Origin: Chlorobiota bacterium
GTDB taxonomy: Bacteria > Bacteroidota > Bacteroidia > Bacteroidales > B39-G9
Assembly: GCA_013152655.1 (NCBI GenBank)
Contig: JAADFW010000251.1
Location: 1-45,042, forward strand
Direction of reading: 5' to 3'
Length of the DNA: 45,042 nucleotides
In this document: piece by piece, positions 8,843 through 18,499 of the stretch
How the letters are laid out: every line of letters starts with the position of its first letter
Position numbering within the stretch: position 1 is the first letter of the stretch
Position numbers and translations under genes: made by a program
Notes under the pieces: model-generated
Databases searched by the model: none
What the model saw: only the letters and a program-made list of their open reading frames with translations
What the model was told of the DNA's origin: nothing

Positions 8843-9790
8843 ATGAAGAAAAATAGAATTTGTCAATTATTTGGTATTAAATATCCAATTATTCAAGGTG
8901 GTATGATTTGGTGTAGCGGATGGGAACTGGCTTCTGCTGTGAGTAATGCAGGAGGACTGGGCTTAATTGGTTCAGGTTCAATGACGCCTGAAGTTCTTCA
9001 ATTACATATTCAAAAAGCAAAAAAAGCTACGAATAACCCTTTTGGTGTGAATGTGCCTTTAATTTATTCAAGAATTGAAGAAACCATGGAAGTTATTGTA
9101 AAAGAGAAAGTGAAAATTGTTTTTACTTCAGCCGGAAATCCAAAAACCTGGACTGATTATTTACACAAACAAGGTATTAAAGTAGTACATGTTGTTGCTA
9201 ACCTGAAATTTGCATTGAAAAGCAGGGAGGCAGGCGTTGATGCAGTTGTGGCTGAAGGATTTGAAGCCGGAGGACATAATGGAAGAGAAGAAACAACAAC
9301 AATGGTTTTAATTCCATTGATAAGAGATAAAATAGATATTCCGTTAATTGCAGCCGGAGGAATTAGCAGTGGCCGTTCAATGTTAGCATCCATCATTCTT
9401 GGTGCTGATGGTGTTCAAATTGGCAGCCGTTTTGCTGCGTGTGCCGAATCTTCATCTCACCGGAATTTTAAAAAGAAAATTACTGAATTAGGCGATGGCG
9501 ATACGCAATTAGCACTAAGAAAATTAATTCCGGTACGTTTAATTAAAAATAATTTTTTTGAGCATATTGCTTCTCGCGAATCAGCCGGTGCTTCTGTTAC
9601 TGAATTGGTGGGAATATTAGGTAAAGGAAGAGCAAAAAAAGGAATGTTTGAAGGTGATGTAGTTGAAGGGGAATTAGAAATAGGGCAGGTTTCGGCAAAT
9701 ATTAACGAAATTTTGACAGCAAAAGAAATAATCGATTCCATAATAAAAGAATATTCTGAAACATTAAACCGGTTGTCAGAGTTACAATGA
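8843..9790 (+). CDS. FMN-dependent nitronate monooxygenase / FabK-type enoyl-ACP reductase family protein
   Basis: This 315-residue TIM barrel belongs to the 2-nitropropane dioxygenase superfamily. The N-terminal YPIIQGGMIWCSG, the EGFEAGGHNG motif with the candidate catalytic His145, and the FMN-phosphate segment AAGGISSGRSM...GADGVQIGSRF are all present. Nitronate monooxygenases oxidise alkyl nitronates. FabK, from the same superfamily, performs the last step of fatty-acid elongation and shares EAGGH. The sequence alone does not decide between them, and no fab genes are adjacent. It is preceded by a 198-nt intergenic region and followed by 120 nt before the M16 genes, so it is probably a single-gene unit. 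Confidence 0.85.
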   Translation: MKKNRICQLFGIKYPIIQGGMIWCSGWELASAVSNAGGLGLIGSGSMTPEVLQLHIQKAKKATNNPFGVNVPLIYSRIEETMEVIVKEKVKIVFTSAGNPKTWTDYLHKQGIKVVHVVANLKFALKSREAGVDAVVAEGFEAGGHNGREETTTMVLIPLIRDKIDIPLIAAGGISSGRSMLASIILGADGVQIGSRFAACAESSSHRNFKKKITELGDGDTQLALRKLIPVRLIKNNFFEHIASRESAGASVTELVGILGKGRAKKGMFEGDVVEGELEIGQVSANINEILTAKEIIDSIIKEYSETLNRLSELQ

Positions 9791-9910
9791 TAGAGTAACT
9801 AATTCTTGAAAAAAACATCAACAATAATCTATTAATTAGTGACTTGTTTTGGTTTTTTAAAACTAATTAATTACCGGGAATTAAATTTTTATTACAATTA
9901 AAAATAACAT

Positions 9911-11149
9911 ATGATCTCAATCAATAAATTTGAATTAGAGAACGGGCTAAGAGTTATAGTTCATAAAGATACTACAACACCTATTGTAGCATTTAATATA
10001 TTATATGATGTAGGTGCCCGTGACGAAAATGAAAATAAAACCGGTTTTGCACACTTATTTGAGCATTTAATGTTTGGAGGCTCTGAAAATATTCCGAATT
10101 ACGATTCTGAATTGCAAAAAACCGGAGGCGAGAACAATGCTTTTACGACTAATAATGTAACTAATTATTACCTTACATTACCCAAACAAAATCTGGAAAC
10201 AGCTTTTTGGCTTGAATCGGACAGAATGTTGGCGTTAGATTTTTCAGAAGAAAAATTGCGAATTCAAAAAAATGTGGTAATTGAGGAATATAAACAGCGC
10301 TATTTAAATCAGCCTTATGGCGATGTTTGGTTGCTATTAAGGCCTTTGGCATACAAAGTGCATCCTTATAAATGGGCAACAATAGGTAAAAATATTTCAC
10401 ATATTGAAAATGCCGACTTGAATGATGTAAAATCTTTTTTTTATCATCATTATGCTCCAAATAATGCTATTATATCAGTGGCGGGTGATGTTAATATTCC
10501 GGAAATTGAAAGATTGGCTAATAAGTGGTTTGGGAAAATTGAACGTCGTGATATTCCTTTAAGAAATTTACCGGTTGAACCGGAACAAACTTCTGCTAAT
10601 TTTCTTGAAGTGAAAAGAAATGTGCCTTTTGATGCTATATATAAAGCTTTTCATATGTGCGACAGAAAACATAAGGATTTTTACGCTACCGATTTAATTT
10701 CCGATTTACTTTCTAATGGAAGGTCGTCGAGGCTGAACCAGTCTTTAATAAAAGAAAAAAAAATGTTCAGCGAAGTTAATGCATATATTACAGGCGATAT
10801 TGATAACGGTTTGTTTATTGTTACCGGAAAATTGATGAAAGGTATAAAAATGAAAGATGCTGAGCATGCAATTAACGAAGAATTAAATAAGCTAAGAACT
10901 GAAATAGTGCCTGATAATGAATTAAATAAGATAAAAAACAAAATTGAGTCTATGCATGTTTTTTCTGAAATAAGTGTTTTAAATAAGGCCATGAATCTTG
11001 CACAACATGAGTTATTAGGCGATGCAAAAAATATTAATAAGGAAGTTGAAAAATACCGGTTGGCCGATGCTTTTCAGATTCATAAAATTGCTAATAAATT
11101 GTTTCGTTCCGAAAATTCATCAACATTGTATTATAAATCAGCTCAATAA
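9911..11149 (+). CDS. M16 zinc metallopeptidase, catalytic subunit
   Basis: This 412-residue pitrilysin-family peptidase has an intact inverted zinc motif HLFEH (His48, Glu51, His52). The usual downstream acidic segment follows (VVIEEYKQRYLNQPYGD), giving the third ligand. M16B enzymes work as two homologous halves that close around a peptide. This protein supplies the zinc half, and the next gene, 6 nt downstream, supplies the other. No signal peptide is visible, so a cytoplasmic location is likely. The pair is expected to degrade short peptides; the substrate is unknown. Confidence 0.92.
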   Translation: MISINKFELENGLRVIVHKDTTTPIVAFNILYDVGARDENENKTGFAHLFEHLMFGGSENIPNYDSELQKTGGENNAFTTNNVTNYYLTLPKQNLETAFWLESDRMLALDFSEEKLRIQKNVVIEEYKQRYLNQPYGDVWLLLRPLAYKVHPYKWATIGKNISHIENADLNDVKSFFYHHYAPNNAIISVAGDVNIPEIERLANKWFGKIERRDIPLRNLPVEPEQTSANFLEVKRNVPFDAIYKAFHMCDRKHKDFYATDLISDLLSNGRSSRLNQSLIKEKKMFSEVNAYITGDIDNGLFIVTGKLMKGIKMKDAEHAINEELNKLRTEIVPDNELNKIKNKIESMHVFSEISVLNKAMNLAQHELLGDAKNINKEVEKYRLADAFQIHKIANKLFRSENSSTLYYKSAQ

Positions 11150-11155
11150 GAAACA

Positions 11156-12439
11156 ATGGAAGTTTTAAATAGAAAAACAGCACCCCAAATTAAACCGGTA
11201 GTCATAAATAATTTTCAAAATCCTGAAAAATTTATTTTAGAAAACGGCATACCTGTTTATAGCTTTAATGCCGGATCTCAACCGGTGGTAAAAATCGATT
11301 TTATTTTTGAGGCTGGTATTTGGCATCAGCCTAAACCTTTAATTGCTTCTACAGTTAGCTCAATGTTAATGGAAGGAACAAAATCGAAAACATCAAAGCA
11401 AATTGCTGAAAAATTAGATTATTATGGAGCTTTTCTTTCATTAAACAGTAATAACGATTTTACCATCATAACCTTGTTTTCTTTAACACGTTTTCTCCCC
11501 AAAACACTTTTAATAGTTGAAGATATTGTAAAGAATGCAATTTTCCCTGATGATGAATTAAGAATTAACCTTAATAAAAGGAAACAGTCTTTTTTGATTG
11601 ACCGGGAAAAAACAAATCAATTAGCTTCCAGGAAATTTTTGGAAATTTTATTTGGTGCACAGCATCCTTATAGTAAAGTTTTGCAGGCCGGCCATTATGA
11701 TATGGTTAAAAGGGAAATGCTTCTTGAATTTTATAAAAAAAATTACACATTACGTAAGTGCAAAATAATAGCTTCAGGAAAACTGGAAGATAATTTTTTA
11801 GATTTACTTAGAAAAAGCTTTGGCACAAATAATTGGGGAGGGGCAACAACCCCCGGAATTTATAACTACAATATTCAGGTAAATAAGCAACAAAAATATT
11901 ATATAAAAAAAGAAGGTGCAGTACAATCTGCAATAAATATTGGAAGAGTGTTATTTAATCGGCTGCATCCCGATTTTATGGAAATGAAATTTATTACAAT
12001 TCTTTTTGGAGGTTATTTTGGCTCGCGGTTAATGAAAAATATTCGCGAAGATAAGGGATATACTTATGGCATTTCGGCACAAATTAATTCTTTTTTGCAA
12101 AGCGGAATGATGAAAATAAGTACCGAGGTAAAAACTGAAGTAACACAAAATGCCGTTAAAGAAATATATTTTGAATTGGATAAAATGAAAGATGAATTGG
12201 TAAGTGAAGATGAATTGGAAAAAGTTAAAAGCTATGTTATGGGAGATTTATTAACTGTGTTCGACGGGCCTTTTTCATTATCGGATAGTTTTAGAATAGT
12301 AAACGATTATAATTTAGATTTTGACTACTACAAACAATACATTGAAAAAATTAAAAATATAACTCCTGCAAGAATTAAAGAATTGTCACAAAAATATCTC
12401 GATAAAAACGATATGTTTGAAGTAATAGCCGGAGCATAG
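11156..12439 (+). CDS. M16 peptidase-like partner subunit lacking the zinc motif
   Basis: This 427-residue protein has the M16 fold (LENGIPVYSFNAGSQPVVKI at the N-terminus) but no HxxEH; the matching region reads SSMLMEGTKSKTS. It keeps the C-terminal substrate-binding signature NIREDKGYTYGISA at about residues 295-308, the R/Y element of the non-catalytic half. This division of labour is established for bacterial M16B heterodimers. The 6-nt gap to the catalytic subunit supports translational coupling and equimolar expression. Confidence 0.9.
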   Translation: MEVLNRKTAPQIKPVVINNFQNPEKFILENGIPVYSFNAGSQPVVKIDFIFEAGIWHQPKPLIASTVSSMLMEGTKSKTSKQIAEKLDYYGAFLSLNSNNDFTIITLFSLTRFLPKTLLIVEDIVKNAIFPDDELRINLNKRKQSFLIDREKTNQLASRKFLEILFGAQHPYSKVLQAGHYDMVKREMLLEFYKKNYTLRKCKIIASGKLEDNFLDLLRKSFGTNNWGGATTPGIYNYNIQVNKQQKYYIKKEGAVQSAINIGRVLFNRLHPDFMEMKFITILFGGYFGSRLMKNIREDKGYTYGISAQINSFLQSGMMKISTEVKTEVTQNAVKEIYFELDKMKDELVSEDELEKVKSYVMGDLLTVFDGPFSLSDSFRIVNDYNLDFDYYKQYIEKIKNITPARIKELSQKYLDKNDMFEVIAGA

Positions 12440-12504
12440 TTTTTAAATTAATAAACATTCATTTATCTTTATAAATTACTTTTTAAACATAGTTGTTGAA
12501 AATA

Positions 12505-13971
12505 ATGCCTCGAAAAAATATATTTATCCTTATTGGTTTTTTAATTAGTATTAATTTCTCTGCCATAGCACAATATAAAGTAATTCTCGATTCAGTAAGT
12601 GTAAATGCTGACAATAACGTAATAATTGGATGGAAAGTGCTTGATTCTACCGGAATTACAAATTTTAAAATATATTATTGGGATGGAATTACCTGGCAAT
12701 ATATTAGTGACTCGGTTCCTTTAACTGAAACTGTTTATATTGATACAATTCTTGACCCAAGCGAAAGCAGCCTGCAATATGCAATTGCCGGTAACGATAG
12801 TACTGGCCCTGACCCGATTAGTCCCGGGCATAACACTATTTTTTTAGAATCGGAATTTGATTTTTGTAACTCTGAAATAAAATTAACCTGGAACGGTTAT
12901 AACGGCTGGACAAGCCCAAGTGTCTCACAATATAAAGTTTATTCAATTAAAAATTATACTGATACTACAGAAGAAGGCAGGGTTGGAGGAAATGTTTTGG
13001 AATACACCGTTAAAAATCTGGAAGGTGAAAGTCATTATGGATTTTTTGTCCGTGCTTTTAGCGATAATAGCTCTTCTACTTCAAACATGGTTTCATTAGA
13101 TGCTGATATTCTAATAGCACCCGATACTTTAATAGGAAATTATGTGACTTATACCGGAAAAATCCTTGAAATTTCGTTTACTGTCGATCTTGATGCGGAT
13201 GTATCATCATATAAATTAGTCCGCTCAAAAGATTATTATGATACTTACGATACCGTAAAAGTTATTCAAAGTTCTCAAATTACAGATTCTGTATTTACCG
13301 TTTACGATACTTTAGATTATTATGAAGATAAATATTACTATAAATTAATAGCAGTTAGTATTTGTAATAAAAATATCAGTGAGTCGAATATTATTGGAAA
13401 CCTTATTATTATAAGCAGTACAGACGACAATCAGACAAATCTTCTAAACTGGTATCCTTCTGTACCGGGTATTGATGAATCATACAATATATACAGGCGC
13501 AGAACATCAAACTGGAAGGATAGTATTTTAGATTTGGTAACAACAGTTGCCGATACTGCTTATTCAGATGATGTAAGTAGTTTGTATTTAAACGAAAGCG
13601 ATGGAAAATTCTGTTATTATATTATCGGGACAAAAGCAAGTAATACAAACTATCACTATCAATCAAATACTGATTGTGCTGTTCAAATTCCGTTAGTATA
13701 TATTCCAAATGCTTTCACCCCGAATGGAGATGGTAAAAATGATGAATTTAAGCCCATTATTTCTTATGCATCAGATTACAATTATCAATTAATTATTTAT
13801 GACCGTTGGGGAGAAAAAATATTTGAATCAAAAGATATTACACAGTCGTGGAACGGTACTTCAAATAGTAAGCCGGTTAAGCCGGGTGTTTATATTTATT
13901 ATTTGAATTATTCCGATGCCGAAAAAAGATTAATTAACAAAACCGGTTCTGTAACAGTAATTTATCCTTAA
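12505..13971 (+). CDS. Secreted T9SS cargo protein with gliding-motility-associated C-terminal domain
   Basis: This 488-residue exported protein has a signal peptide (RKNIFILIGFLISINFSAIA, then Q), several fibronectin-III-like beta-sandwich segments, and from about residue 398 a type B T9SS sorting domain: IPNAFTPNGDGKNDEF, LIIYDRWGEKIFES, WNGTSNSKPVKPGVYIYYL. This C-terminal domain directs export by the type IX system and attachment or release at the surface. No enzymatic domain is recognisable, so the role in adhesion or matrix is inferred. The ATG at 12505 is used in preference to an in-frame TTG at 12493, which would weaken the signal peptide. It lies 65 nt after the M16 pair; a strong inverted repeat follows the stop directly. 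Confidence 0.9.
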   Translation: MPRKNIFILIGFLISINFSAIAQYKVILDSVSVNADNNVIIGWKVLDSTGITNFKIYYWDGITWQYISDSVPLTETVYIDTILDPSESSLQYAIAGNDSTGPDPISPGHNTIFLESEFDFCNSEIKLTWNGYNGWTSPSVSQYKVYSIKNYTDTTEEGRVGGNVLEYTVKNLEGESHYGFFVRAFSDNSSSTSNMVSLDADILIAPDTLIGNYVTYTGKILEISFTVDLDADVSSYKLVRSKDYYDTYDTVKVIQSSQITDSVFTVYDTLDYYEDKYYYKLIAVSICNKNISESNIIGNLIIISSTDDNQTNLLNWYPSVPGIDESYNIYRRRTSNWKDSILDLVTTVADTAYSDDVSSLYLNESDGKFCYYIIGTKASNTNYHYQSNTDCAVQIPLVYIPNAFTPNGDGKNDEFKPIISYASDYNYQLIIYDRWGEKIFESKDITQSWNGTSNSKPVKPGVYIYYLNYSDAEKRLINKTGSVTVIYP

Positions 13972-14032
13972 ATCAGTGAGACTTTATATTGTTTAGAGTT
14001 ACAAACGAATTAAAATATAAAGTCGAACTGAT
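13972..14032. terminator. Long imperfect inverted repeat after the T9SS cargo gene
   Basis: The arms 13972-13990 (ATCAGTGAGACTTTATATT) and 14014-14032 (AATATAAAGTCGAACTGAT) pair at 17 of 19 positions around a 23-nt loop, starting 1 base after the stop codon. There is no T-run after it, so it is not a classic intrinsic terminator. It may protect or process the 3' end, or be the edge of a repeat element. Confidence 0.55.
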
Positions 14033-14041
14033 TCCGAAAGT

Positions 14042-14137
14042 GAAGCGTATCGGTATCTCGGGCCTTATTCCCACTGCTTGCAGTGAAATAAAAGAGAAAA
14101 TTATTCCGCTTCAATACCTCGTCTGCTTATAGCGAGG
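14042..14137. repeat. Hairpin cluster, REP-like, between the T9SS cargo gene and rel
   Basis: Three nested or adjacent stems are visible. GAAGCG at 14042-14047 pairs with CGCTTC at 14107-14112. Inside it CACTGC/GCAGTG (14072-14077 with 14080-14085) forms a tight hairpin with a TT loop, extendable through TTATT/AATAA. After it CCTCG/CGAGG (14117-14121 with 14133-14137) forms another hairpin. Both tips share CTGCTT. The segment is G+C-richer than its surroundings. It resembles intergenic REP-type hairpin elements, but I see only one copy in this window, so the class is tentative. Confidence 0.4.
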
Positions 14138-14226
14138 CTGTTTAATAATTTTCTGTATATTAATTTTATTAAGCCAACAAGTAGCATTTTTTAATAAAAA
14201 TATTTATAAACTCAGTCTAAATCAGT

Positions 14227-14234
14227 TAATTTTG
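14227..14234 (+). promoter_or_regulatory. Putative Bacteroidota -7 element for rel
   Basis: TAATTTTG matches the TAnnTTTG -7 consensus and lies 26 nt before the rel ATG. No convincing -33 TTG is seen, so confidence is modest. Confidence 0.4.
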
Positions 14235-14260
14235 TAACAGAGTAATCATAAAAATTGCGT

Positions 14261-16474
14261 ATGCAAACAGTTGAAGAAAAAAAAATAATTGAAGATAGTT
14301 TTAAAGAACTATTAAAAGTTTGTATTCGTTGCGACAAACCGGGTGATAAAGAGATGATTACCCATGCCTTTGAGATTGCTAAAGAAGCACATCAACACAT
14401 GCGTCGTCGTTCCGGCGAACCTTATGTTCTTCATCCGCTGGAGGTGGCAAAAATTGTAACTCGTGAAATAGGTTTGGGAGCAAAATCAATGACATGTGCA
14501 ATGTTGCATGATGTAGTAGAAGATACCGATTATGAAATAGAGGATATACGAAATATTTTTGGTGAAAAAATTGCTTATATTATTGACGGGTTAACAAAAA
14601 TTTCTGATGTTTTTGATCGTGATTCATCTTTGCAGGCAGAGAATTTTAGAAAAATGTTACTTACACTTTCCGACGATGTTAGGGTAATTCTTATAAAATT
14701 AGCCGACAGGCTGCATAATATGAGAACATTAAGCTCAATGCCGCCAAATAAACAACTGAAAATTGCCGGTGAAACTTTATATTTATATGCTCCGTTGGCA
14801 CATCGATTAGGATTATATGCTATAAAAACCGAATTAGAAGATTTAAGTTTTAAATACAGGCATCCGCAAATATATGAAGAGTTATTACGCAAAATTAAGG
14901 AAAATGAAAAACACCGATTGCACAAAATCAACCGGTTTACTTTACCGATTGCACAAAGATTAACTGATGAAGGACTTAAATTCAGGTTAACCGGAAGGCC
15001 AAAATCTATTTACTCTATTTGGAATAAAATGCAAACTAAAAATGTTGCATTTGAAGAAGTATATGATTTATTGGCTATTCGAATAATTTTTACACCTCAG
15101 AATGGAGTTTCTGAAAAAAATCAATGCTGGAATATTTATTCTTTAATAACCGATATTTATAAACCAAATCCGAACCGGATACGCGATTGGGTAAGCACAC
15201 CTAAAGCAAATGGATATGAAGCTTTGCATTCAACCGTTATGGGGCCGGGAGGAGAATGGGTTGAAATTCAAATTCGTTCTGAACGTATGGATGAAATTGC
15301 TGAACGCGGTTTTGCAGCACACTATAAATATAAAAATGTAAAATCGGAAGAGAGTGAGTTGGACAAGTGGATAAAAAAAATTAGAGAGCTGCTGGAGGAT
15401 CCACAATCGGATGCGTTAGAATTTATTGACGATTTTAAATTAAATTTATTTTCATCTGAAATATTGGTTTTTACACCTAAAGGACATATTAAAACTTTAC
15501 CAAAAGGTGCAACAACACTTGATTTTGCTTATGATATTCATACAGAAGTCGGAAAGCATTGTATTGGTGCTAAAGTAAACCACAAGTTAGTTGGACTAAG
15601 TTATGTGTTAAATAGTGGCGACCAGGTTGAAATACTTACTTCTGAAAAGAAAAACCCGGAACCGGAATGGATTAATTTTGTAATTACTGCCCGGGCAAAA
15701 GCTGCTATAAAAAATGGTTTTAAAATTGAACGTAAAAAATATATAAAAGAAGGAAAAAACAAGCTGGAAGAAAGACTTAAAGAAATAAAGCTTTATCCAA
15801 ATTCAAAAATAATAAAAAAGATATTCGATCAGTATGAAATAAATAATAAAGACGATTTATATTATCAAATAGGAAATAGTTCAATTGATGTTGAGGAAAT
15901 TGTAAAATTAATAAAGAAAAGAACCCGAAATAAATTAATTCGTTATTGGCGGCTTCAGTTTTCTAAAGGAACAAGTGAAAAAAAGAAAGGAGAAATAATT
16001 AAGACTAAAAACCTTGATAAAAAAACTACCTTTCTTGTTGACGAAAGTGCCGGCATTATAATTGCAAAATGCTGTAACCCAATTCCCGGCGACGATGTTT
16101 TAGGCTATTTAAATCCTGATAATACAATCACTATTCATAAAACAAAATGCCCGACAGCTATAAAATTAAATTCAAGTTTTGGCGAACGAATGGTTAAAGC
16201 TGAGTGGAAAGCACAGAAAATTCTTTCTTATTTAGTTAAAATTAAGTTAAATGGCATTGACGATGTTGGTGTATTGAAAAAAATAACCACTATAATATCT
16301 GAACAGTTGGATGTAAATATGCGCGCAATTAATTTTGTTAGTTACGATGGTGTTTTTGAAGGAACAATCGAAATTTATGTTCATAATACTAACGATTTAA
16401 ATAATCTTATTTTAGAGCTAATGAAAGTTAAAGGAATTTTATCTGTTAACCGTATAGAAAATCCGATTGAATAA
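14261..16474 (+). CDS. Bifunctional (p)ppGpp synthetase/hydrolase Rel/SpoT
   Basis: This is a 737-residue long RelA/SpoT homologue. The hydrolase domain is intact (HPLEVAKI at 58, MLHDVVEDTD at 81-90, KLADRLHNMRT). The synthetase domain has RPKSIYSIWNKM, VYDLLAIRII, DWVSTPKANGYEALHST and ERGFAAHYKYK. A TGS domain follows (FTPKGHIKTLPKGATTLDFA), then a zinc-finger-like segment with CCNPIPGDD, and a C-terminal ACT domain. Intact hydrolase residues and RPKS rather than the E. coli RelA EXDD motif point to a bifunctional enzyme controlling the stringent response. The ATG at 14261 is preferred to a TTG two codons upstream. The Fur-family gene and purA follow on the same strand. Confidence 0.96.
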   Translation: MQTVEEKKIIEDSFKELLKVCIRCDKPGDKEMITHAFEIAKEAHQHMRRRSGEPYVLHPLEVAKIVTREIGLGAKSMTCAMLHDVVEDTDYEIEDIRNIFGEKIAYIIDGLTKISDVFDRDSSLQAENFRKMLLTLSDDVRVILIKLADRLHNMRTLSSMPPNKQLKIAGETLYLYAPLAHRLGLYAIKTELEDLSFKYRHPQIYEELLRKIKENEKHRLHKINRFTLPIAQRLTDEGLKFRLTGRPKSIYSIWNKMQTKNVAFEEVYDLLAIRIIFTPQNGVSEKNQCWNIYSLITDIYKPNPNRIRDWVSTPKANGYEALHSTVMGPGGEWVEIQIRSERMDEIAERGFAAHYKYKNVKSEESELDKWIKKIRELLEDPQSDALEFIDDFKLNLFSSEILVFTPKGHIKTLPKGATTLDFAYDIHTEVGKHCIGAKVNHKLVGLSYVLNSGDQVEILTSEKKNPEPEWINFVITARAKAAIKNGFKIERKKYIKEGKNKLEERLKEIKLYPNSKIIKKIFDQYEINNKDDLYYQIGNSSIDVEEIVKLIKKRTRNKLIRYWRLQFSKGTSEKKKGEIIKTKNLDKKTTFLVDESAGIIIAKCCNPIPGDDVLGYLNPDNTITIHKTKCPTAIKLNSSFGERMVKAEWKAQKILSYLVKIKLNGIDDVGVLKKITTIISEQLDVNMRAINFVSYDGVFEGTIEIYVHNTNDLNNLILELMKVKGILSVNRIENPIE

Positions 16475-16548
16475 TTTCTTTTTTAAATTCATTCTAAATA
16501 TGAATAATTTTAATTATTTTTATCTCCTTATTTTAAATTAGTCCAATT

Positions 16549-17019
16549 ATGCTTTGTGTAAATACGAAAGATACTGTAAAACAGGTTTTTACAGAATACC
16601 TGGAAAAAAAAGGACATAGAAAAACACCAGAAAGGTTTGCTATTTTAGATGAAATATACTCTCGCGAAGGCCATTTTGATATTGAATCGCTTTATATTTT
16701 TATGAAGAATAAGAATTACAGAGTAAGTAGAGCAACACTTTATAATACTATCGAACTATTGTTAGAATGTAGTTTAGTTATTAAACATCAGTTTGGTAAA
16801 AACATAGCACAGTTCGAAAAAGCTTATGAATGTCAGCAACACGACCATCTAATTTGTACCGAATGTGGTAAAGTAACAGAGTTTTGCGATCCGAGAATTC
16901 AGGAAATACAAACAACAGCTTCTGAACTTATGGATTTCAATATTGCTTATCATTCATTATATTTTTATGGTATTTGCAGTGAGTGTTCAGAGAAAAAATC
17001 TGTGAAAAAACCAGCCTGA
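16549..17019 (+). CDS. Fur-family metal-responsive transcriptional regulator
   Basis: This 156-residue protein has a winged-helix N-terminal domain with the recognition region [16 protein letters not shown] (58-73) and a C-terminal metal and dimerisation domain with [15 protein letters not shown]. Two CxxC pairs, Cys103/Cys106 and Cys143/Cys146, form a structural Zn(Cys)4 site as in Fur, PerR and Zur. Which metal or peroxide it senses cannot be settled from sequence. It lies 74 nt after rel and 128 nt before purA on the same strand. Confidence 0.93.
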   Translation: MLCVNTKDTVKQVFTEYLEKKGHRKTPERFAILDEIYSREGHFDIESLYIFMKNKNYRVSRATLYNTIELLLECSLVIKHQFGKNIAQFEKAYECQQHDHLICTECGKVTEFCDPRIQEIQTTASELMDFNIAYHSLYFYGICSECSEKKSVKKPA

Positions 17020-17147
17020 AAATTTTTCTAAAAAAAATAAATACTACCTGAAATATTATTTCAAAAATAGTTTGCCATAATAATTATGCTTAATTTTAAA
17101 GCTTTTAATAATTAGCATTATTGTTGGCTAACAAATCTTAATATTTA

Positions 17148-18431
17148 ATGAAAGCAGATGTACTTTTAGGACTTCAGTGGGGCGACGAAGGGAAAGGGAA
17201 AATTGTAGATGTATTAACTCCTGCATATAACGTTGTTGCACGTTTTCAAGGTGGCCCAAATGCAGGCCATTCGTTGGCTTTTAATAATATTAAACATGTT
17301 CTTCACTCTATTCCTTCAGGTATTTTTAGAGAAAATGCAATAAATGTCATTGGTAACGGAGTGGTAATTGATCCTGTTATTTTTTCTGAAGAAATACAGC
17401 AGATTGAAAAATTAGTAAAACATATTAAAAATAATCTGCTAATATCAAAAAAAGCACATCTTATTTTGCCAACACACCGAATGTTAGATGCTGCTTATGA
17501 AAAATTTAAGGGGAAAGCAAAAATTGGTTCTACTTTAAAAGGAATTGGGCCAACATATACCGATAAAATTAGTAGAAACGGACTTCGAATTGGTGATATA
17601 TTATCAGGTGATTTTTTAGAGAAATATAATTCTTTAAAAGAAAAGCATAACCGAATTCTTAAATCGTATAATTTTAGTGAGGATTATTCAGATTACGAAA
17701 AAAAATGGTTTGAAGGAATTGAACAAATTAAAAATTTCCAATTAATTGATAGCGAATATGTTATAAATGATTTCCTGCAAAAGGGAAAATCAGTTTTAGC
17801 CGAAGGCGCACAAGGTACTTTGCTGGATATTGATTTTGGCTCTTATCCATTTGTAACTTCTTCAAATACTGTTTGTGCAGGTGCTTGTACCGGTTTAGGT
17901 ATTGCCCCTTCGAAAATAGGTGAGGTTTATGGAATTTTTAAAGCTTACTGTACCAGAGTTGGCAGTGGCCCTTTCCCAACTGAATTATTTGATAGTGCCG
18001 GAGAATTACTGCAAAAAAACGGGCACGAATTCGGTGCAACTACAGGTAGGCCACGTCGTTGCGGTTGGCTCGACTTACAAGCATTAAAATATTCAGTTAT
18101 GATTAATGGAGTTACTCGTTTAATTATGACAAAAGCTGATGTTTTAAGTGGTTTCGAATATATTAAAATTGCACATGCTTATAAAAAAGATGGACAAGTT
18201 TTTGAACAATTTCTATACAATATCGAAGGAAATATTGAACCCTTATATACTGAATTAAGGGGTTGGAATGATGATATTACTAATATGCGTAAGTTTGAAG
18301 ACTTGCCGGTGGCCTTAAAAAATTATATCAAATTTATTGAAAAAGAGGTTAATGTACCTGTTTGGATTGTATCTGTAGGCCCAAACAGAGATCAAACAAT
18401 TTATAATCCTAATTACACAAGTAAGAATTAA
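17148..18431 (+). CDS. purA: Adenylosuccinate synthetase
   Basis: This 427-residue enzyme catalyses the GTP-dependent conversion of IMP and aspartate to adenylosuccinate, the first committed step to AMP. Visible signatures are the N-terminal LLGLQWGDEGKGKIVDVL, FQGGPNAGHS, LKGIGPTYTDK, LAEGAQGTLLDIDFG, GVYG-region equivalents (GEVYGIFKAYCTRVG) and ATTGRPRRCGWLD. The length is normal. The enzyme competes with rel for purine flux: ppGpp inhibits PurA in studied bacteria, which makes the rel-fur-purA order functionally sensible. Confidence 0.97.
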   Translation: MKADVLLGLQWGDEGKGKIVDVLTPAYNVVARFQGGPNAGHSLAFNNIKHVLHSIPSGIFRENAINVIGNGVVIDPVIFSEEIQQIEKLVKHIKNNLLISKKAHLILPTHRMLDAAYEKFKGKAKIGSTLKGIGPTYTDKISRNGLRIGDILSGDFLEKYNSLKEKHNRILKSYNFSEDYSDYEKKWFEGIEQIKNFQLIDSEYVINDFLQKGKSVLAEGAQGTLLDIDFGSYPFVTSSNTVCAGACTGLGIAPSKIGEVYGIFKAYCTRVGSGPFPTELFDSAGELLQKNGHEFGATTGRPRRCGWLDLQALKYSVMINGVTRLIMTKADVLSGFEYIKIAHAYKKDGQVFEQFLYNIEGNIEPLYTELRGWNDDITNMRKFEDLPVALKNYIKFIEKEVNVPVWIVSVGPNRDQTIYNPNYTSKN

Positions 18432-18499
18432 CTTATTAGTATTATTTACAACTTTCAAGTCACAATTTTACAGCCCATAATTAACTACTAATACTGTAT

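Noticed and set aside
8843-9790. Assigning fabK to the FMN enzyme
   Set aside because: Nitronate monooxygenases share the same motifs and no fatty-acid synthesis genes are next to it.
18432-18499. AGTATTA/TAATACT inverted pair between purA and the lipoprotein gene as a terminator
   Set aside because: Only 7 bp, distant arms and no T-run; below what I would call.
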